Assembly: GCA_026315105.1 (NCBI GenBank)
Contig: CM048744.1
Location: forward strand, 840,048,094-840,112,093
Source: Locusta migratoria
Taxonomy: Eukaryota > Arthropoda > Insecta > Orthoptera > Acrididae
Length of the DNA stretch: 64,000 bases
Direction of reading: 5' to 3'
In this document: positions 53,501 through 64,000 of the stretch, piece after piece
Position numbering within the stretch: position 1 is the stretch's first letter
Layout: the number at the start of each line of letters is the position of its first letter
Position numbers and translations under genes: made by a program
Notes under the pieces: generated by a model
Seen by the model: only the letters and a program-made list of their open reading frames with translations
Database searches by the model: none
What the model was told of the DNA's origin: nothing

Positions 53501-53995
53501 GTGGACGTCGCTCCGAGCGGAGAATCTCTGCGCTGGAATTCCTATAGGCCAGCATTCGTGCTACAAGTAATTAATAAAAAGGTTCTAGAACGTTGCACGT
53601 GCGTCCATTGTAAAATATCCTGCAGGAATTTCACGAGGAAACATAATTCTGTAGTAATTATGCAAAACAACGAAGAATTTGGTTACGTGTGAAGGAATGT
53701 ATCTGCTGCCACTACACTTTTTTTTTCTTTTTCAGGGTAAAGCGAATATTTAAATACACCCTACAGCTGAGATTCATGGATTGTGTAACACATTTAGTTT
53801 CCAGAACCAGTAAGCACTTGCAGCGACGCTGTAAAAGGGGGCATACTCATTGGACACGGTTGTGCTTATCCTCCTGTCTGTTCGTCAACGCATTTCATTT
53901 GCTCTGACTGAATTTGCCTTCTTTCACTGTCTGCATCGTCGATGATTGAGACCTACCCGAACACCATGGCTCTTTGTGCTAGCAGACGCTGAACA
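53501..53995. other. Unassigned spacer
   Basis: Continues unique-looking to about 53690 with further AGTAATTA words; no gene found. 53982-53995 is the left target duplication of the next SINE. Confidence 0.3.
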
Positions 53996-54181
53996 AAATG
54001 TAGAACGTATTGGACTTAACTACGGGGTCATCAGTCCCCAAGCTTACAAACTACTTATGAACTAGCTAAGACTAAGGACGGCACGAATATCCGTGCCCGA
54101 GGGGGGGGATTCGAACCCCCGACCGTAGTGGCCGTGCAGACCGTGACTGAAGCGCCTCAATCCCCTCGGGCACCGCGTCCG
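53996..54181 (-). repeat. tRNA-derived SINE, type A, with 14-bp target duplication
   Basis: Flanked by GCAGACGCTGAACA at 53982-53995 and 54182-54195. The minus strand carries the type A consensus with GCCGGACGCGGTGCCCGAGG as a slightly mutated head. Confidence 0.93.
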
Positions 54182-54255
54182 GCAGACGCTGAACATCCCC
54201 ACTCCACAGACAACATGTAAGGGTTCTAGTATGGGGGTGAAATTTATTTTATTGT

Positions 54256-55400
54256 CAGCATTATACTTTAATTGTTGTTGTTTTTTGTTGTTGTTGTGGT
54301 CTTCAGTATGCAGATTGGTTTGATGCAGCTCTCCACGCTACCCTGTCCTGTGCAAGTCTCTTTATCTGAGAATACGTTCGGCAACCTACATCCTTTTGAA
54401 TCTGCTTACTGTATTCATCCCTCGGTCTCCCTCTACGATTTTTACCCGACACACTTCCTTCTAATGCTAAGTTGATGATTCCTTGATGTCTCAGAAGGTG
54501 TCCCACCAATCTATTCCTCCTCTTAGTCAGGATATGCCAGAAACTCCTTTTCTCCCCAATTCGGTTAAGCACCTCCTCATTTGTTATGTGATCTACCCAT
54601 CTAATTTTCATCATTCGTCTGTGGCACCACATTTCGAAAGCTTCTATCATCTTTATGTCTGAACTCCTTATCGTCCACGTTTCACTCCCATACAATGCTA
54701 CACTCCAGACAAATGCTTTCAGGAAGGGCTTCCTAACATTTAAATTAATATTCGATGTTAACAAGTTTCGCTTCTTTAGAAACGCGTTTTTTCCCATAGC
54801 CATTCTGCATTTTATATCTTCTCTACTTCGGCCATCAGAAGTTATTTTGCAACCCAAATAACAAAACTCATCTACCACTTTTATTGCCTCATTACCTAGT
54901 CTAATTCAGCATCACCCGATTTTCTGATATTACATTCCATTACCTTCGTTTTACTCTAGTTAATGTTCATCTCATATCTTCCTTTCAAGACACTCTCCAT
55001 TACATTCAATTGCTCTTCCAGATCCATTGCAGTCTCTGACAAACTTACTATGTCGTCGGCAAACCGCAAACTTTTTATTTCTGCTCCCTGAACTTTAATT
55101 CCCTCTCCAAATTTGTCCTTCCAGTCTTTCACTGCTTGCTCTATCTATAGATTGAAAAACATTAGGCTACAGCCCTGTCTTACTCCCTTCCCAACCTCTG
55201 CGTCCCTTTCTTGCCCTTCGACTCTAATAACCGCTGTCTGGTTTTTGTATAGGTTGAATATAACTCTTCGCTCCCTATATTTTACCCCAGCTATCTTCAG
55301 AATTTGGAAGAGTGTATTCCAGTCGACATTGCCAAAAGCTTTCTCCAAATCTACAAATGCTAAAAATGTAGGATTGCCTTTCCTTAGCCTATCTATCTTT
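54256..55400 (-). pseudogene. RTE-like LINE, RT C-terminal half with CAA-rich tail
   Basis: The minus strand from 55348 reads MEKAFGNVDWNTLFQILKIA, YKNQTAVIRVEGQE, VGKGVRQGCSLMFFNL (motif 5), then LRFADDIVSLSETAMDLEEQ (catalytic FADD near 55045-55066). From 54878 it reads VDEFCYLGCKITSDGRSRED, AFVWSVALYGSETWT, IEAFEMWCHRRMMKIRWVDH, NRLVGHLLRH, RPRDEYSKQIQKDVGCRTYS and RVAWRAASNQS, ending at a stop near 54300. The final 191 codons are a single open frame, so decay is modest. The 3' tail is CAACAACAACAAAAAACAAC. Stops near 54900 and 55150 interrupt it; the 5' part is missing. Confidence 0.9.
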
Positions 55401-55650
55401 TATTATGATTCTATATGCGCGCCCGCAGTAAGAAGAGTTTTGCAGTGGCGATCGGTTTATCAGCTAGCTGGCAGTCAGAGGCGTCGTAGTTCCCACGGCA
55501 GGAGTGGCAGTAGGTTCCATATGGCGTGAGTGGGGTGGGTAGAAGATTCTGGAAGGCGTCTGCATGACACTAGCCGTTACGCTGGGCAGCGGGTAAATTG
55601 AGGAAGCCCCGATGATACGGCGAAGAGGGCCGTTTTGTATTTATTAATAA
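55401..55650. other. Short spacer
   Basis: About 250 bases of mixed composition (CGGCAGGAGTGGCAGTAGG) between the RTE relic and the Helitron end. No assignment. Confidence 0.3.
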
Positions 55651-56338
55651 CTAGCTTAAATCCGCGGCTGCGCTCGCGTGTTGGTTGATTATGATAGATA
55701 AGCTATCTTTCAGTAGTGTGCTATGAGAGTGGTTTTCAAGTAAAGTAACGCAGTGCATGTTTATCTACGAAGTTTAAATAACAATTAAATGAATGTAATT
55801 AATTTCACTCATTTTTGAGGAAATGTCGCTGATAAAGAGAAACTGAAGATATTCCTATCGGATTGAAGAAGTCTATGTACTTACCGTTTATCAGGAAAGT
55901 AAGTAGTGTAGATCAAATCACACGTAAAAATACACTCGTTTCGAAGAATCAAATCACGAAATTCAACAATAATGATTGTAATAATATCACAGATTGATCA
56001 CTTGATGTAATGCGCGAAACGTCAAATCGATTTTTTATAAAACTTTTTTCATAAATAGCTGTAGAAGAAGAAAGTCTTTATTTTAAAAAATTATTTAAAA
56101 AAAGGCTTTCTAAGTAAGTACCTATTAATATCATATAGAGGTACAGATGCTGTGTGTATATTGGCAACAAATAGACAACCACTTGACAATGCCAAATACG
56201 GCGAAACAGTTGTAGTGGACAATTAAATACAAGTTAATAAGCAGCAGTAAAGGTGATTATATTTAGTAAAATGTCATATTACGATTTTTTTATAGAAATG
56301 TATTAAAAGAAATTTCTTTTTTACTGCTTTATTTAGTT

Positions 56339-56474
56339 CAAAATGTTCAAATGTTTGTAAGGCTTATGGGACTTAACTATGGGGTCATCAGTCCCTAAAC
56401 TTACAAACTACTTACGAACTAGGACGGGACAAATATCCATGCCCCGAGGGGGGATTCGAACCCCCGACCGTAGT
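56339..56474 (-). repeat. tRNA-derived SINE, type A, 5'-truncated, with 11-bp target duplication
   Basis: TTTATTTAGTT flanks it at 56328-56338 and 56475-56485. It begins (minus strand) at CTACGGTCGGGGGTTCG, the same truncation point as the 2750-2899 copy. The paralogous site at about 9380 has no SINE, so the insertion is younger than the H2 duplication. Confidence 0.92.
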
Positions 56475-57018
56475 TTTATTTAGTTATTCTTATATATCCT
56501 TATTCGTATGCTTATCCTTACAGAGAAAAAGCTGAAGACATTGTAGCACGCTTAGACCAAAGATATGGTCTTTGACATCACGTTTCGCTGTACGTAACCT
56601 CCTTGCTATAGAGTCGCAAACGTCATCGCTGGCCTTTAGTCCAAATTTCTTTATAATTTGACGACATTCAACCACCATATCTTCCACCCCCTTATAGCTA
56701 TCGGCATACAACTGCTATAGTGTACTACAGGAAACTTCGGACAACAATTACACACAGACCATTCGTTAGCGTTCTGTAGTTTTCGCTGCAGAGCGAAATA
56801 TTAACACACACATACACGTAGAATTTTATATACTCCGATAACTTTCCTTCCTACTATAGTCCACCCTTTTATCATTATCAACCCTCAAGCAACAATGCAA
56901 CCAATAAAACCATTTTCAAAGAGTAAATATAATTTTCAAAGAGTAATTATTGTTCCGCAGTTCGCGTTATATTTCTCAAATTACGAAATGTCTATCCGAT
57001 CTCTATAAAATGGGGGGT

Positions 57019-57109
<91 letters not shown>
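57019..57109. repeat. (ATACAT)n and (AT)n microsatellite
   Basis: Hexamer repeats at 57019-57050 followed by (AT)n to 57109, inside Helitron copy B at a place where copy A has only ATATATAGATA. Confidence 0.95.
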
Positions 57110-57110
<1 letters not shown>

Positions 57111-57250
57111 CTATCCTATCGCCATAAAACCGTGCCTAAAGCCTTCCCCGGGTAAACATTAGTAACTGTAAAATTTTTTAGCTCTTTATGTCCTGTCGTT
57201 CAGACGTGATAAACGTACACCGAACAGACATTCACATTTATAGATATAGA

Positions 57251-57619
57251 TTGTTGGTGGCATACAGACGTTATTAGCGGTCTAAGGTTTATTAGTTTTG
57301 CTTATTACTCATTTTATTTTGTTTAACTGTGTGTTAGCAGAGAAACAATTGAATTACGACTTGGTACACGAGCTATCACGAGAAATGCCGACAAGGTACG
57401 AAATAGTGAGGAGGCCTCGGCTGCGCGCCAACGGAAGGCAGTCGCTGTTAGGACTTGCTCTGTGCTGTACTGTACAAGCAGCAGCCATGCTCTCGGTGTC
57501 GTTAATAATCCGTACTGGTCACATTTTTTGACGTTGTATTATGGTGTCATCGTCAATAAAACACCATACTTGGCATCCTACATTTTTTATTTCAAGAAGC
57601 TGCCTACCCGTAAAGACTT
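57251..57619. other. Unassigned spacer
   Basis: A plus-strand frame starts MLITHFILFNCVLAEKQLNY and includes RREMPTRYEIVRRPRLRAN-like text, but no domain is recognised and there is no splice context. Confidence 0.25.
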
Positions 57620-57705
57620 ACAAGGAAAGTACTTGGGCTCGAACAAACACTTATACATCAAAATCGTATGAGAGATAATGTAAAGGTCCCTTATTGCACT
57701 AGTGA

Positions 57706-57891
57706 GCCGGCCGCGGTGGCCGAGGAGACTGAGGCGCTCCAGTCACGGTCTGCACGGCCACTACGGTCGGGGGTTCGAATCCCCCCTCGGGCATGGATAT
57801 TTGTGCCGTCCTTAGTTGTAAGTAGTTCATAAGTAGTTTGTAAGTTTAGGGACTGATGACCCCGTAGTTAAATCCCTTAAGCTTAACAAAC
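57706..57891 (+). repeat. tRNA-derived SINE, type A, full length, with 13-bp target duplication
   Basis: ATTGCACTAGTGA flanks it at 57693-57705 and 57892-57904. GCCGGCCGCGGTGGCCGAGG, GGGGGTTCGAATCCCCCC and GGACTGATGACCCCGTAG are perfect to consensus, so it is probably among the youngest copies. Confidence 0.95.
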
Positions 57892-58026
57892 ATTGCACTA
57901 GTGATACTCCCGCCTCTGCGTGTGCCATGCCGCATTGCACTTTGACCTGTCGGTTCAGCAGTAGGGACGGTGCAGTGTGCCTCCGAAGTCGCGTTTTGTG
58001 ACTTTATTTGTGTGGTGAAGCGTCAG

Positions 58027-58413
58027 ATGGGACGGCGATTGCTAATCAATCGTGCTAATGTATTGCGATTAGTTGAGATGAAGTTACGAAGAACCCTTCT
58101 CCGTGAAGATGGTATTAGTGAAGAAGATTAATCATTTGCATGCTTTCTCGTATCTGTTATGGTACAGAAATATGAGCATAAGTTAAATACTGTTGTAACA
58201 CTAAGACATAATGATGATAATAGGGATGATAATGACGAACAACTCATTGCAAGCGGTAGTGCTACGGTAAGTGCGGGAGGAGGCGATGGAAGCAGTGGCA
58301 GTGAATACCAACAGTCTTCCGAGAAGAAGGTTAAAATTGCAACCATCATCACGGCTTTTGATGACAATACGCTAGAGAACATGTACGATGATTATTACAT
58401 ACGTTATAGTTAA
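58027..58413 (+). pseudogene. Open frame with one stop, unknown product
   Basis: Starts MGRRLLINRANVLRLVEMKL, RRTLLREDGISEED, then TAA at 58129-58131, and continues in the same frame SFACFLVSVMVQKYEHKLNT, RHNDDNRDDNDEQLIASGSA, a Gly/Ser-rich stretch and KKVKIATIITAFDDNTLENM to a stop at 58411. The first part is basic and Leu-rich, the second acidic and low-complexity. Lying inside a TIR element, it could be a remnant of that element's protein. No family is recognised. It may be chance. Confidence 0.25.
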
Positions 58414-58589
58414 GATATCTGCCTTACGTAAGACGTCTACAATTACATCTATAGTGCTATCTAGAGCATGGTTGCAGAGCTTTGCAGAAAAACGACACCC
58501 ACCAGCATATTGAGGTGTACATAGAGATCCTGTAAGCAGACGTTTATACAGATATGTTTGTTCGAGCCCAAGTACTATCCTTGTTACAA

Positions 58590-59671
58590 ATTTCCAGCTC
58601 TAGCACTTACTCCGATACTCCAGTGTGCTATCAATCTGCAAAGAGGACGTCAGCAACGAGAGCGATTCCGTAACAACAGGTAGGAGCAGGGCCTAATGGT
58701 GGGCTCACCAAGTCAACTCAAGAACGGCTTGGCTTACATGTGCAGGTCACGGATGGACAGCGTTGGCCGGTGAATCTGTACGCCCTAGTTTTCCACCTTC
58801 TACGGACTCAAGACTACAACTACACAATACAATAGCTTTGGTCCAAGGAGGGGAATGTTGCAAACATGTAATCCAGAGAGAAATGCAAATCATTTTTGCT
58901 GAAGCCACACTTCCAATACACGCCGATCTCCATGACCCGACACAAAAGAAATGCCTTCTGATACTACTCTTTGAACAATCGGGACACCGCGGCAGGATGG
59001 AAACACCTAAGACATCAGACAAAAGTCAACAATGAACACCTCACTAAGAACCCGGCAGATTGTGTCCCTTGCTTCAACATCCCTCGTAGAACCTGGATGG
59101 CATCGAGCAGAATGAGAACTGGTTCTGGACGGTGCAATGCGCTGATGGCCAAATGGGGTACGTGGACGATCCTCACTGTGACTGCGGCACGTAACTGGTT
59201 TTTGTGATGTCTCACCAGAGGATCTGCATAGGCTCACATACTGCCATTTCTTGGCTTTGTAATTTAAGTGTTTATTTTTGGACAGATTATAACGTTTGTG
59301 CACTATACGTTTAGTAGCGCAGTAGTATGTATGAGAATTAATTTTGCCACCTAGAATTTTTGCAGCACTACGGCATGTGGCATGTCGAACTCAAAATAAA
59401 AATAAATAATTGGGAACTCTGCTGATAAGATTATTGATTAATACGTCGGGCAGCTGTATTTTAACTTTCATTACATTATGCTACTGGTATCGATATTCCA
59501 GTAGTAGGCCTACTATGAGCAAGTCCCTCCATAAATTGATAACCTGTAAGGTGACAAGCCTTGTGACGCTACGTTGGCAGCGGGGTTCCGCGCCTCGGGC
59601 CCATGCAGTCGGCCTGTGTTATGAACAGTTTGCCAAACAAGGCAGCCATGACTCAATCTGGCAACTTATCT
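58590..59671. other. Unassigned
   Basis: A plus-strand frame at 58763-59035 (MAGESVRPSFPPSTDSRLQL...) and others on both strands lack recognisable domains. No repeat boundary identified. Confidence 0.25.
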
Positions 59672-60226
59672 AATAATGATTTTGCAGCCAAGATCGCATC
59701 TTTCATTTATTAAGTTACCGGTTTCGGCGTGCTCGACGCCATCTTCAGACCTGTCGTAATTTATATAACTTCACGACATTTTTTATACACTAAAGGAGTA
59801 CATCCAGGTTGGGGCATCACCAAACATAAAATTACTAGTCACAAATAAAATATATACATCCATCTTCTAATGGTTCTGAAGCGAGGTACTTCAAAGTCTA
59901 AGTTCAATATTAATTGAAGTTCAGTTATACTGAACCATTCAGAAGATGGATGTATATATTTTATTTGTATTCATAGAATATATGACATCAACTGCGATTG
60001 GGCAAAGCTGAAAATATGTATCGGAACAGACGCCACATGTAAATATATTTTATTTGTGACTAGTAATTTTATGTTTGGTGATGCCTCAACCTGGATGTAC
60101 TCTTTTAGTATATAAAAAATGTCGTGAAGTTATATAAATTACGACAGATCTGAAGATGGCGTCGAGCGCGCCGAAACCGGTAACTTAATAAATGAGAAAT
60201 GCAATCTTGGCTGCAAAATCATTATT
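59672..60226. mobile_element. Foldback element with hammerhead-like motif in each arm
   Basis: TAATAATGATTTTGCAGCCA on the left pairs with the right end. The arms run about 200 bp through TTACGACAGGTCTGAAGAT, TTATATAACTTCACGACATT and CATCCAGGTTGGGGCATCAC. The motif CTGAAGATGGCGTCGAGC, ending GCCGAAACCGGTAA, is at 60150-60183 (plus) and 59713-59749 (minus). A piece of family F (59976-60045) lies in the loop. No protein is encoded. Confidence 0.8.
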
Positions 60227-62039
60227 AAACTATTATAGATCGCCCCATCAAACTATGAGTTCCTTATATATGAAAAGTCTATCTGTCAAATGAAGCCAGT
60301 CCACCATCTTGTGGAGTCAACGAAATATGATTCAGACTAAAGCACTGTATGGTTCTTGCCATATTAACTTTCATACATTTAAATAACTGTCATTTCTGGT
60401 ACATCTTTGATATAGTACAATTCTGTGTACAAATACAGACCTTCCAGATAGGTGAACTGTGATTTATTAACACAAAATTATTGGCTCCGCAATATGGCGA
60501 CACGGCTTCACTTCTGCAGTGTTAAGGGCTTCATACGTGAACCAGATGCAGCCAGCATCAAAACTTTCCTTTTTAACCATTGTGATAATCTGGTTCACAA
60601 AGACAGTAAGACATGCCCCATCCCCAGGCCTTCCCCACCCAAGGTTGGAGTGCTGCGAGCTTTCTCCTGCAGCCCCAGCCCAACTAACTTTTTTTTTCTT
60701 TTTGGTTGTGGCTAACCTGTCCTCACTGCGCGCCCTATAAGACTTTGGGCACATTCAAGCACTTTTTCTTTACTTTATTGTTATTTCAAGTCCTTAAATG
60801 GGGCGGGTTGGCAACGCTCATAGGCGATCGTCAGCTGAGAGATACATAACAACAAAAGAAAACGATTTCACAAACAAAGTAAAGGTGATAAAAATATAAA
60901 CTAATTTAAAATTTACATGGTGACTATGTTGATAAAATGCGTTAAAACGGGTAAAAGAATGTAGTCTTTCCACATGGACAGGACAACACTGACGAATAAA
61001 TAATACAACAGACTCGGAGACACTGCAGCACATAAAGCATCTAAAAGAAACAAGAAAGGTCTTGACTGCGTGTTTGCTGTTCACTCTAAATAACTCGAGG
61101 CTGCTATCCATAAGAGAAATATCTAATGACTCACGTAAAAGGATGTATTGCCTATGCAGTAGCTGATGCCTACTGACAGATATTTCCACCTTTAATGACA
61201 TGGTTATAATTCTTTGAAACCAGCATTGAGGCATTTGCTTTAAGGATATTACACGTTAGTTTATGATTTAATATGGTTTCGGATAGAAGACAATGTTTTC
61301 TTAAGTCTGCTTCCAACAGGTAGGGTTCTCCATCGTGCAATGTGCTTGAAAGACACAAATTATTGATTTGCTTTACTTGTGACAATAGTCGTCTTTATGT
61401 TGTTAGATCTAACTCAGTCAGTGCTGTGTAAAATAATTTAATGCCTTATTTGTGCTTAGATAAAGTTAGGCAACATCCTCACAGAAATGTTTCTTATTCA
61501 CAGCAATTTAGTTTTTTTGTTTGCACTGTTAGGTCTAGAAATAGCTATGGGGCATTGTATATACGAATCTTAGGAATTAGCTTCACGATAACATTCTGAT
61601 ATTCGATATACGCAATAGTGTATATTCTCCTCATTTAGGGAGTAGTTTATCACGACTGTTTGCTGTAGGGTTGAACAAATTCTAATGCCGCAATTATGAC
61701 ATTTATATGCTTTGTAAACATGCGACATCGTGGCTGTGAACTCTGAAAATACGAATTCTAAATTGAATTTGACTGTATACAGACGGCTAGATGTCATATA
61801 TATGTCAGTCCATGTAGACACACAGTAAGTGAACGTAAATGCTCTATATTGTTATACTAGACTATAGCGTAATAATTTATTCCACCTAAACACCACCCAA
61901 TTTATACCGCAGATCACTTGAAAATGGCAATGTAAGCCGAAACGGGACCGTCGCATTGAAATAAATATTGGTATATAACAGTGTTTTGGTTGATTATTGT
62001 TATTAATATGTCCCTTGCTGTTCTTTATCACGCTGCGGG
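60227..62039. other. Unassigned, with one hammerhead-like motif
   Basis: 60470-60750 has overlapping frames on both strands without recognisable domain; a T run lies at 60688-60697. 61925-61960 reads TTGAAAATGGCAATGTAAGC, CGAAACGGGACCGTCGC. No gene. Confidence 0.3.
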
Positions 62040-62125
62040 CCCCATGGAACATAAATTAAAGTAGTTTCTAAGTCTAGGGACTGATGACCATAACAGTTAC
62101 TTCTAACAGGTTTACAAACATAAGA
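62040..62125 (+). repeat. SINE 3' tail fragment
   Basis: AAGTAGTTTCTAAGTCTAGG, GACTGATGACCATAACAG and GTTTACAAACAT: only the 3' core of a type B-like SINE. Confidence 0.7.
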
Positions 62126-62848
62126 AAAAATAATTCTAATAAAGTAAATTACATTTCGTGTTTAAGAACAGAAAATATAACAGAGACTGTGGCTAGTACT
62201 GAAGTGTACAAGCAGTGGCACTTCCCCTTGGTCCGTTTGGAAGTAGTACAGCAGTGTTTTCCAACGTATGGATCCCCCCCCCCCCCCCTGGAGACGCAAA
62301 GACTTGCCCGGAGGTTCGCCGTCTCAGGAGGCAGCAATCGCACCGTAAAAGAACCTGGCCAGTACATGTCTGAATACAAAGGGTCCGCAATACAGAAGCA
62401 CCTGTGACATTTACTTTATGTTAAATGTATGCATCCCCATATTTAACTTTAATTTTAAATTGTTAACAATAAAAAAGCGCAAAGCCTGAAAGCCGTTACG
62501 GAACCAATCGATATGTAAATGAAAAAGATGGAATTAATAAATCCAATAAATCCCATAATAGATCTATTTCTTCATGAAGTGTTCTTACAGTGTGACCTAT
62601 GTTAGTGAGCGTAATTCGCTTCTGTACTCGTTTAGAAAATATATATTTCTGTCGGTATTCATACCAAAATAGAGATAATGCCATCCATTCTGAAAAATAC
62701 GAAAACAGCAACTTACTAGAATTTAAAAAAAAGCTGTATCGACAGAAATAAAATAAAATTCGTTACCTCTGAGATGCAAAACTTAGTTTTATTAATCTTA
62801 TAAATAGATTCTTCCGTCACATCTTGGTAGAACAATTCCATATTTAGG
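62126..62848. other. Unassigned
   Basis: No gene. A C run lies at 62275-62288. Otherwise AT-rich. Confidence 0.3.
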
Positions 62849-63359
62849 ATTGAAAACAATCTGTTTTGTTCTACAAATTATGATTTTTTACGAAATAGTT
62901 TTCGGCTTATTAGGCAATCTTTAGGTAAAAATTTGGCAGGCGTCGACAAGAACACTAGTACTAATGTTGCAAACACACCAAAACTTCTTTGCTTGTGACA
63001 TTAATTGAAGTTGTCAAATTGATCTCTAGCCATGTAGGTTTGTGCTATGTAATGCCTTCTAATTTATAATTGTACACAGCGAAACACATATAATATATGT
63101 AACGTGTTATACTGTGTACAAATTAGAAGGTATTTACCACACAGCACAAACCTACATGGAGAGAGATCAATTTCACAACGTCAACTAATGCTACAAGCAA
63201 AGAACTAAGGTTTTGGTGTGTTTTATATTTATTTAACGTGTTTGCAACATGTTTTTGTTGCCACCTGGCAAATGTTTCCCTGAAGATGGCCTAATAAGCC
63301 AAAAACTAGTTCGTAAATAAACATAAATTTGTAGAACAAAAACAGATTGTTTTCAACCG
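62849..63359. mobile_element. Foldback element with hammerhead-like motif in each arm
   Basis: ATTGAAAACAATCTGTTTTG on the left pairs with CAAAAACAGATTGTTTTCAA at the right. The arms continue TTTGTAGAAC, the motif, TTGCAAACAnACCAAAAC, TTGAAGTTGTCAAATTGATC and ATGTAGGTTTGTGCTATG to a centre near 63090 with ATATAATATATG. The motif is CTGAAGATGGCCTAATAAGC, CAAAAACTAGT at 63280-63311 and a worn copy at 62893-62935. No protein. Confidence 0.8.
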
Positions 63360-63379
63360 TAAACAGTTTTATTATTTTT

Positions 63380-63720
63380 TTAAAAAAAGCATATTACCAA
63401 CCATCAGCTGTTTATTATATTTAAAAGTTTACTGGTCTCGGTTATGAAGCTTCATCAGAAATGTAAATGAAACAGAGTGATTACGTTCGTACATTGTCTG
63501 CCACCTTTATCTATGTCAAACAATGAAAGGTAAGTAAAAGTCACTTGACATTTCAAGACCTAACATCAAGTGATATAATACTTTGATATGGATAAGGTGG
63601 CAGACAATGTACCGACGTAATAAGTCTGTTTAAATTACTTTTCTGATGATGGTTCATAACCGAAACCGCTAAAGTTATAAATACAATAAACAGCTGATGG
63701 TTGGCAATATGCATTTTTAA
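63380..63720. mobile_element. Foldback element with hammerhead-like motif in each arm
   Basis: GCATATTACCAACCATCAGC on the left pairs with GCTGATGGTTGGCAATATGC on the right. Arms of about 150 bp include CAATAAACAGCTG, the motif and ATTGTCTGCCACCTTATC. The motif copies are TTCTGATGATGGTTCATAAC, CGAAACCGCTAAAG at 63643-63676 and, on the minus strand, CTGATGAAGCTTCATAACCG, AGACCAGTAAAC at 63436-63468. No protein. Confidence 0.8.
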
Positions 63721-64000
63721 AGCATATTGGGCTGTTACCATACATCTCAGTAAAAATGTAATAGTTATTAGGTTACGTAATAATGGTTTCTCAGGAATAT
63801 TTACTGTCGGAAGGGGTTCGCAGAAATATTTAGACTTTCGAGGGGAGTCGCCTATTCGAAAAGGTTGAAAGACACTGTAGTCAGGTTTGGAAATGATGGG
63901 GGACTAATGATCTAGATGTTCAGTCCCCTCCAAACAACAAAAACAACTACAAGGAAATGACTGCTGCTATACCAAGTACCCTCCGTCAGCGTGCGGGGTG
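63721..64000. other. Unassigned, with a SINE-tail-like scrap
   Basis: GGACTAATGATCTAGATGTTC at about 63901-63921 then CAGTCCCCTCCAAAC resembles a worn SINE 3' core. No gene up to the window edge. Confidence 0.3.

Larger units (their letters stand above)
55651..57250 (-). mobile_element. Helitron-like element, family H2, copy B
   Basis: On the minus strand: A|TCTATATCTATAAATGTGAA at 57250, and CACGCGAGCGCAGCCGCGG, ATTTAAG, CTAG|T at 55651-55654. It therefore has the TC start, CTRR end, GC-rich hairpin and A/T insertion site of Helitrons. It shares most of its body with 8915-10194. A SINE (56339-56474) and an (AT)n expansion lie inside. No Rep/Hel protein is encoded. Confidence 0.75.
57620..58584. 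mobile_element. TIR element with ACAAGG termini
   Basis: The left end ACAAGGAAAGTACTTGGGCT and the right end inward, ACAAGGATAGTACTTGGGCT, continue CGAACAAAC on both sides: imperfect TIRs of about 29 bp. The body holds a SINE (57706-57891) and a plus-strand frame (58027-58413). The terminal ACAAGG links it to the foldbacks at 28.1 and 47.0 kb. The arms are short here, so it is not a foldback. Confidence 0.65.

Overview
The window looks like nuclear DNA of a large, repeat-rich arthropod genome, most likely an orthopteran of the Schistocerca type. That taxon is an inference: it rests on the many class-II-tRNA-derived SINEs with a GGGACTGATGACC 3' core, and on a foldback element (47.0 kb) that I associate from memory with locust sequences. 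There is no operon structure, no rRNA and no intact tRNA gene. Almost every long reading frame belongs to a decayed transposon or is a chance frame.

Layout. 0-5.8 kb: minus-strand LINE relics (a Jockey-like piece, an RTE-like reverse transcriptase and two more LINEs), one mariner tail and a SINE nested in a SINE. 7.1-8.0 kb: a piggyBac relic. 8.0-10.4 kb: a Helitron-like element bounded by a 165-bp direct duplication. 10.9-12.35 kb: a plus-strand LINE with its 3' tail. 14.2-15.5 kb and 30.9-32.3 kb: two near-full-length Tc1-like elements in opposite orientation. 16.1-18.7 kb: two direct copies of a non-autonomous Helitron-like family. 20.4-22.9 kb: a DDE transposase relic and a full-length mariner with both TIRs. 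25.5-29.1 kb: two palindromic elements with tRNA-like modules. 34-39.7 kb: LINE relics, two more copies of the 25.5-kb family, and one of these inserted inside a mariner TIR. 43.6-49.6 kb: a run of palindromes and a four-level nest of insertions. 50.3-53.7 kb: the most host-like part, with candidate coding exons on the minus strand, a tandem array built from an exon and its intron end, and an AT-homeobox-motif-rich single-copy block. 54-58.6 kb: an RTE relic, a second Helitron copy and a TIR element. 59.6-63.7 kb: three foldbacks that share a hammerhead-like motif.

Host genes. The best host coding evidence is a 119-nt exon at 51336-51454 on the minus strand, with acceptor, donor, GC-ending codons and an EGF-like cysteine pattern. 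Two weaker candidates on the same strand (50398-50549 and 27599-27732) also enter in phase 1. If these are right, most of the window is intronic sequence of one long minus-strand gene filled by transposons.

The notable signal is structural. At least seven separate long inverted repeats occur. Several carry tRNA-like (Pol III box A/B) modules inside their arms instead of at the 5' end, and three unrelated elements share ACAAGG termini. All calls are from reading by eye; no search was run.
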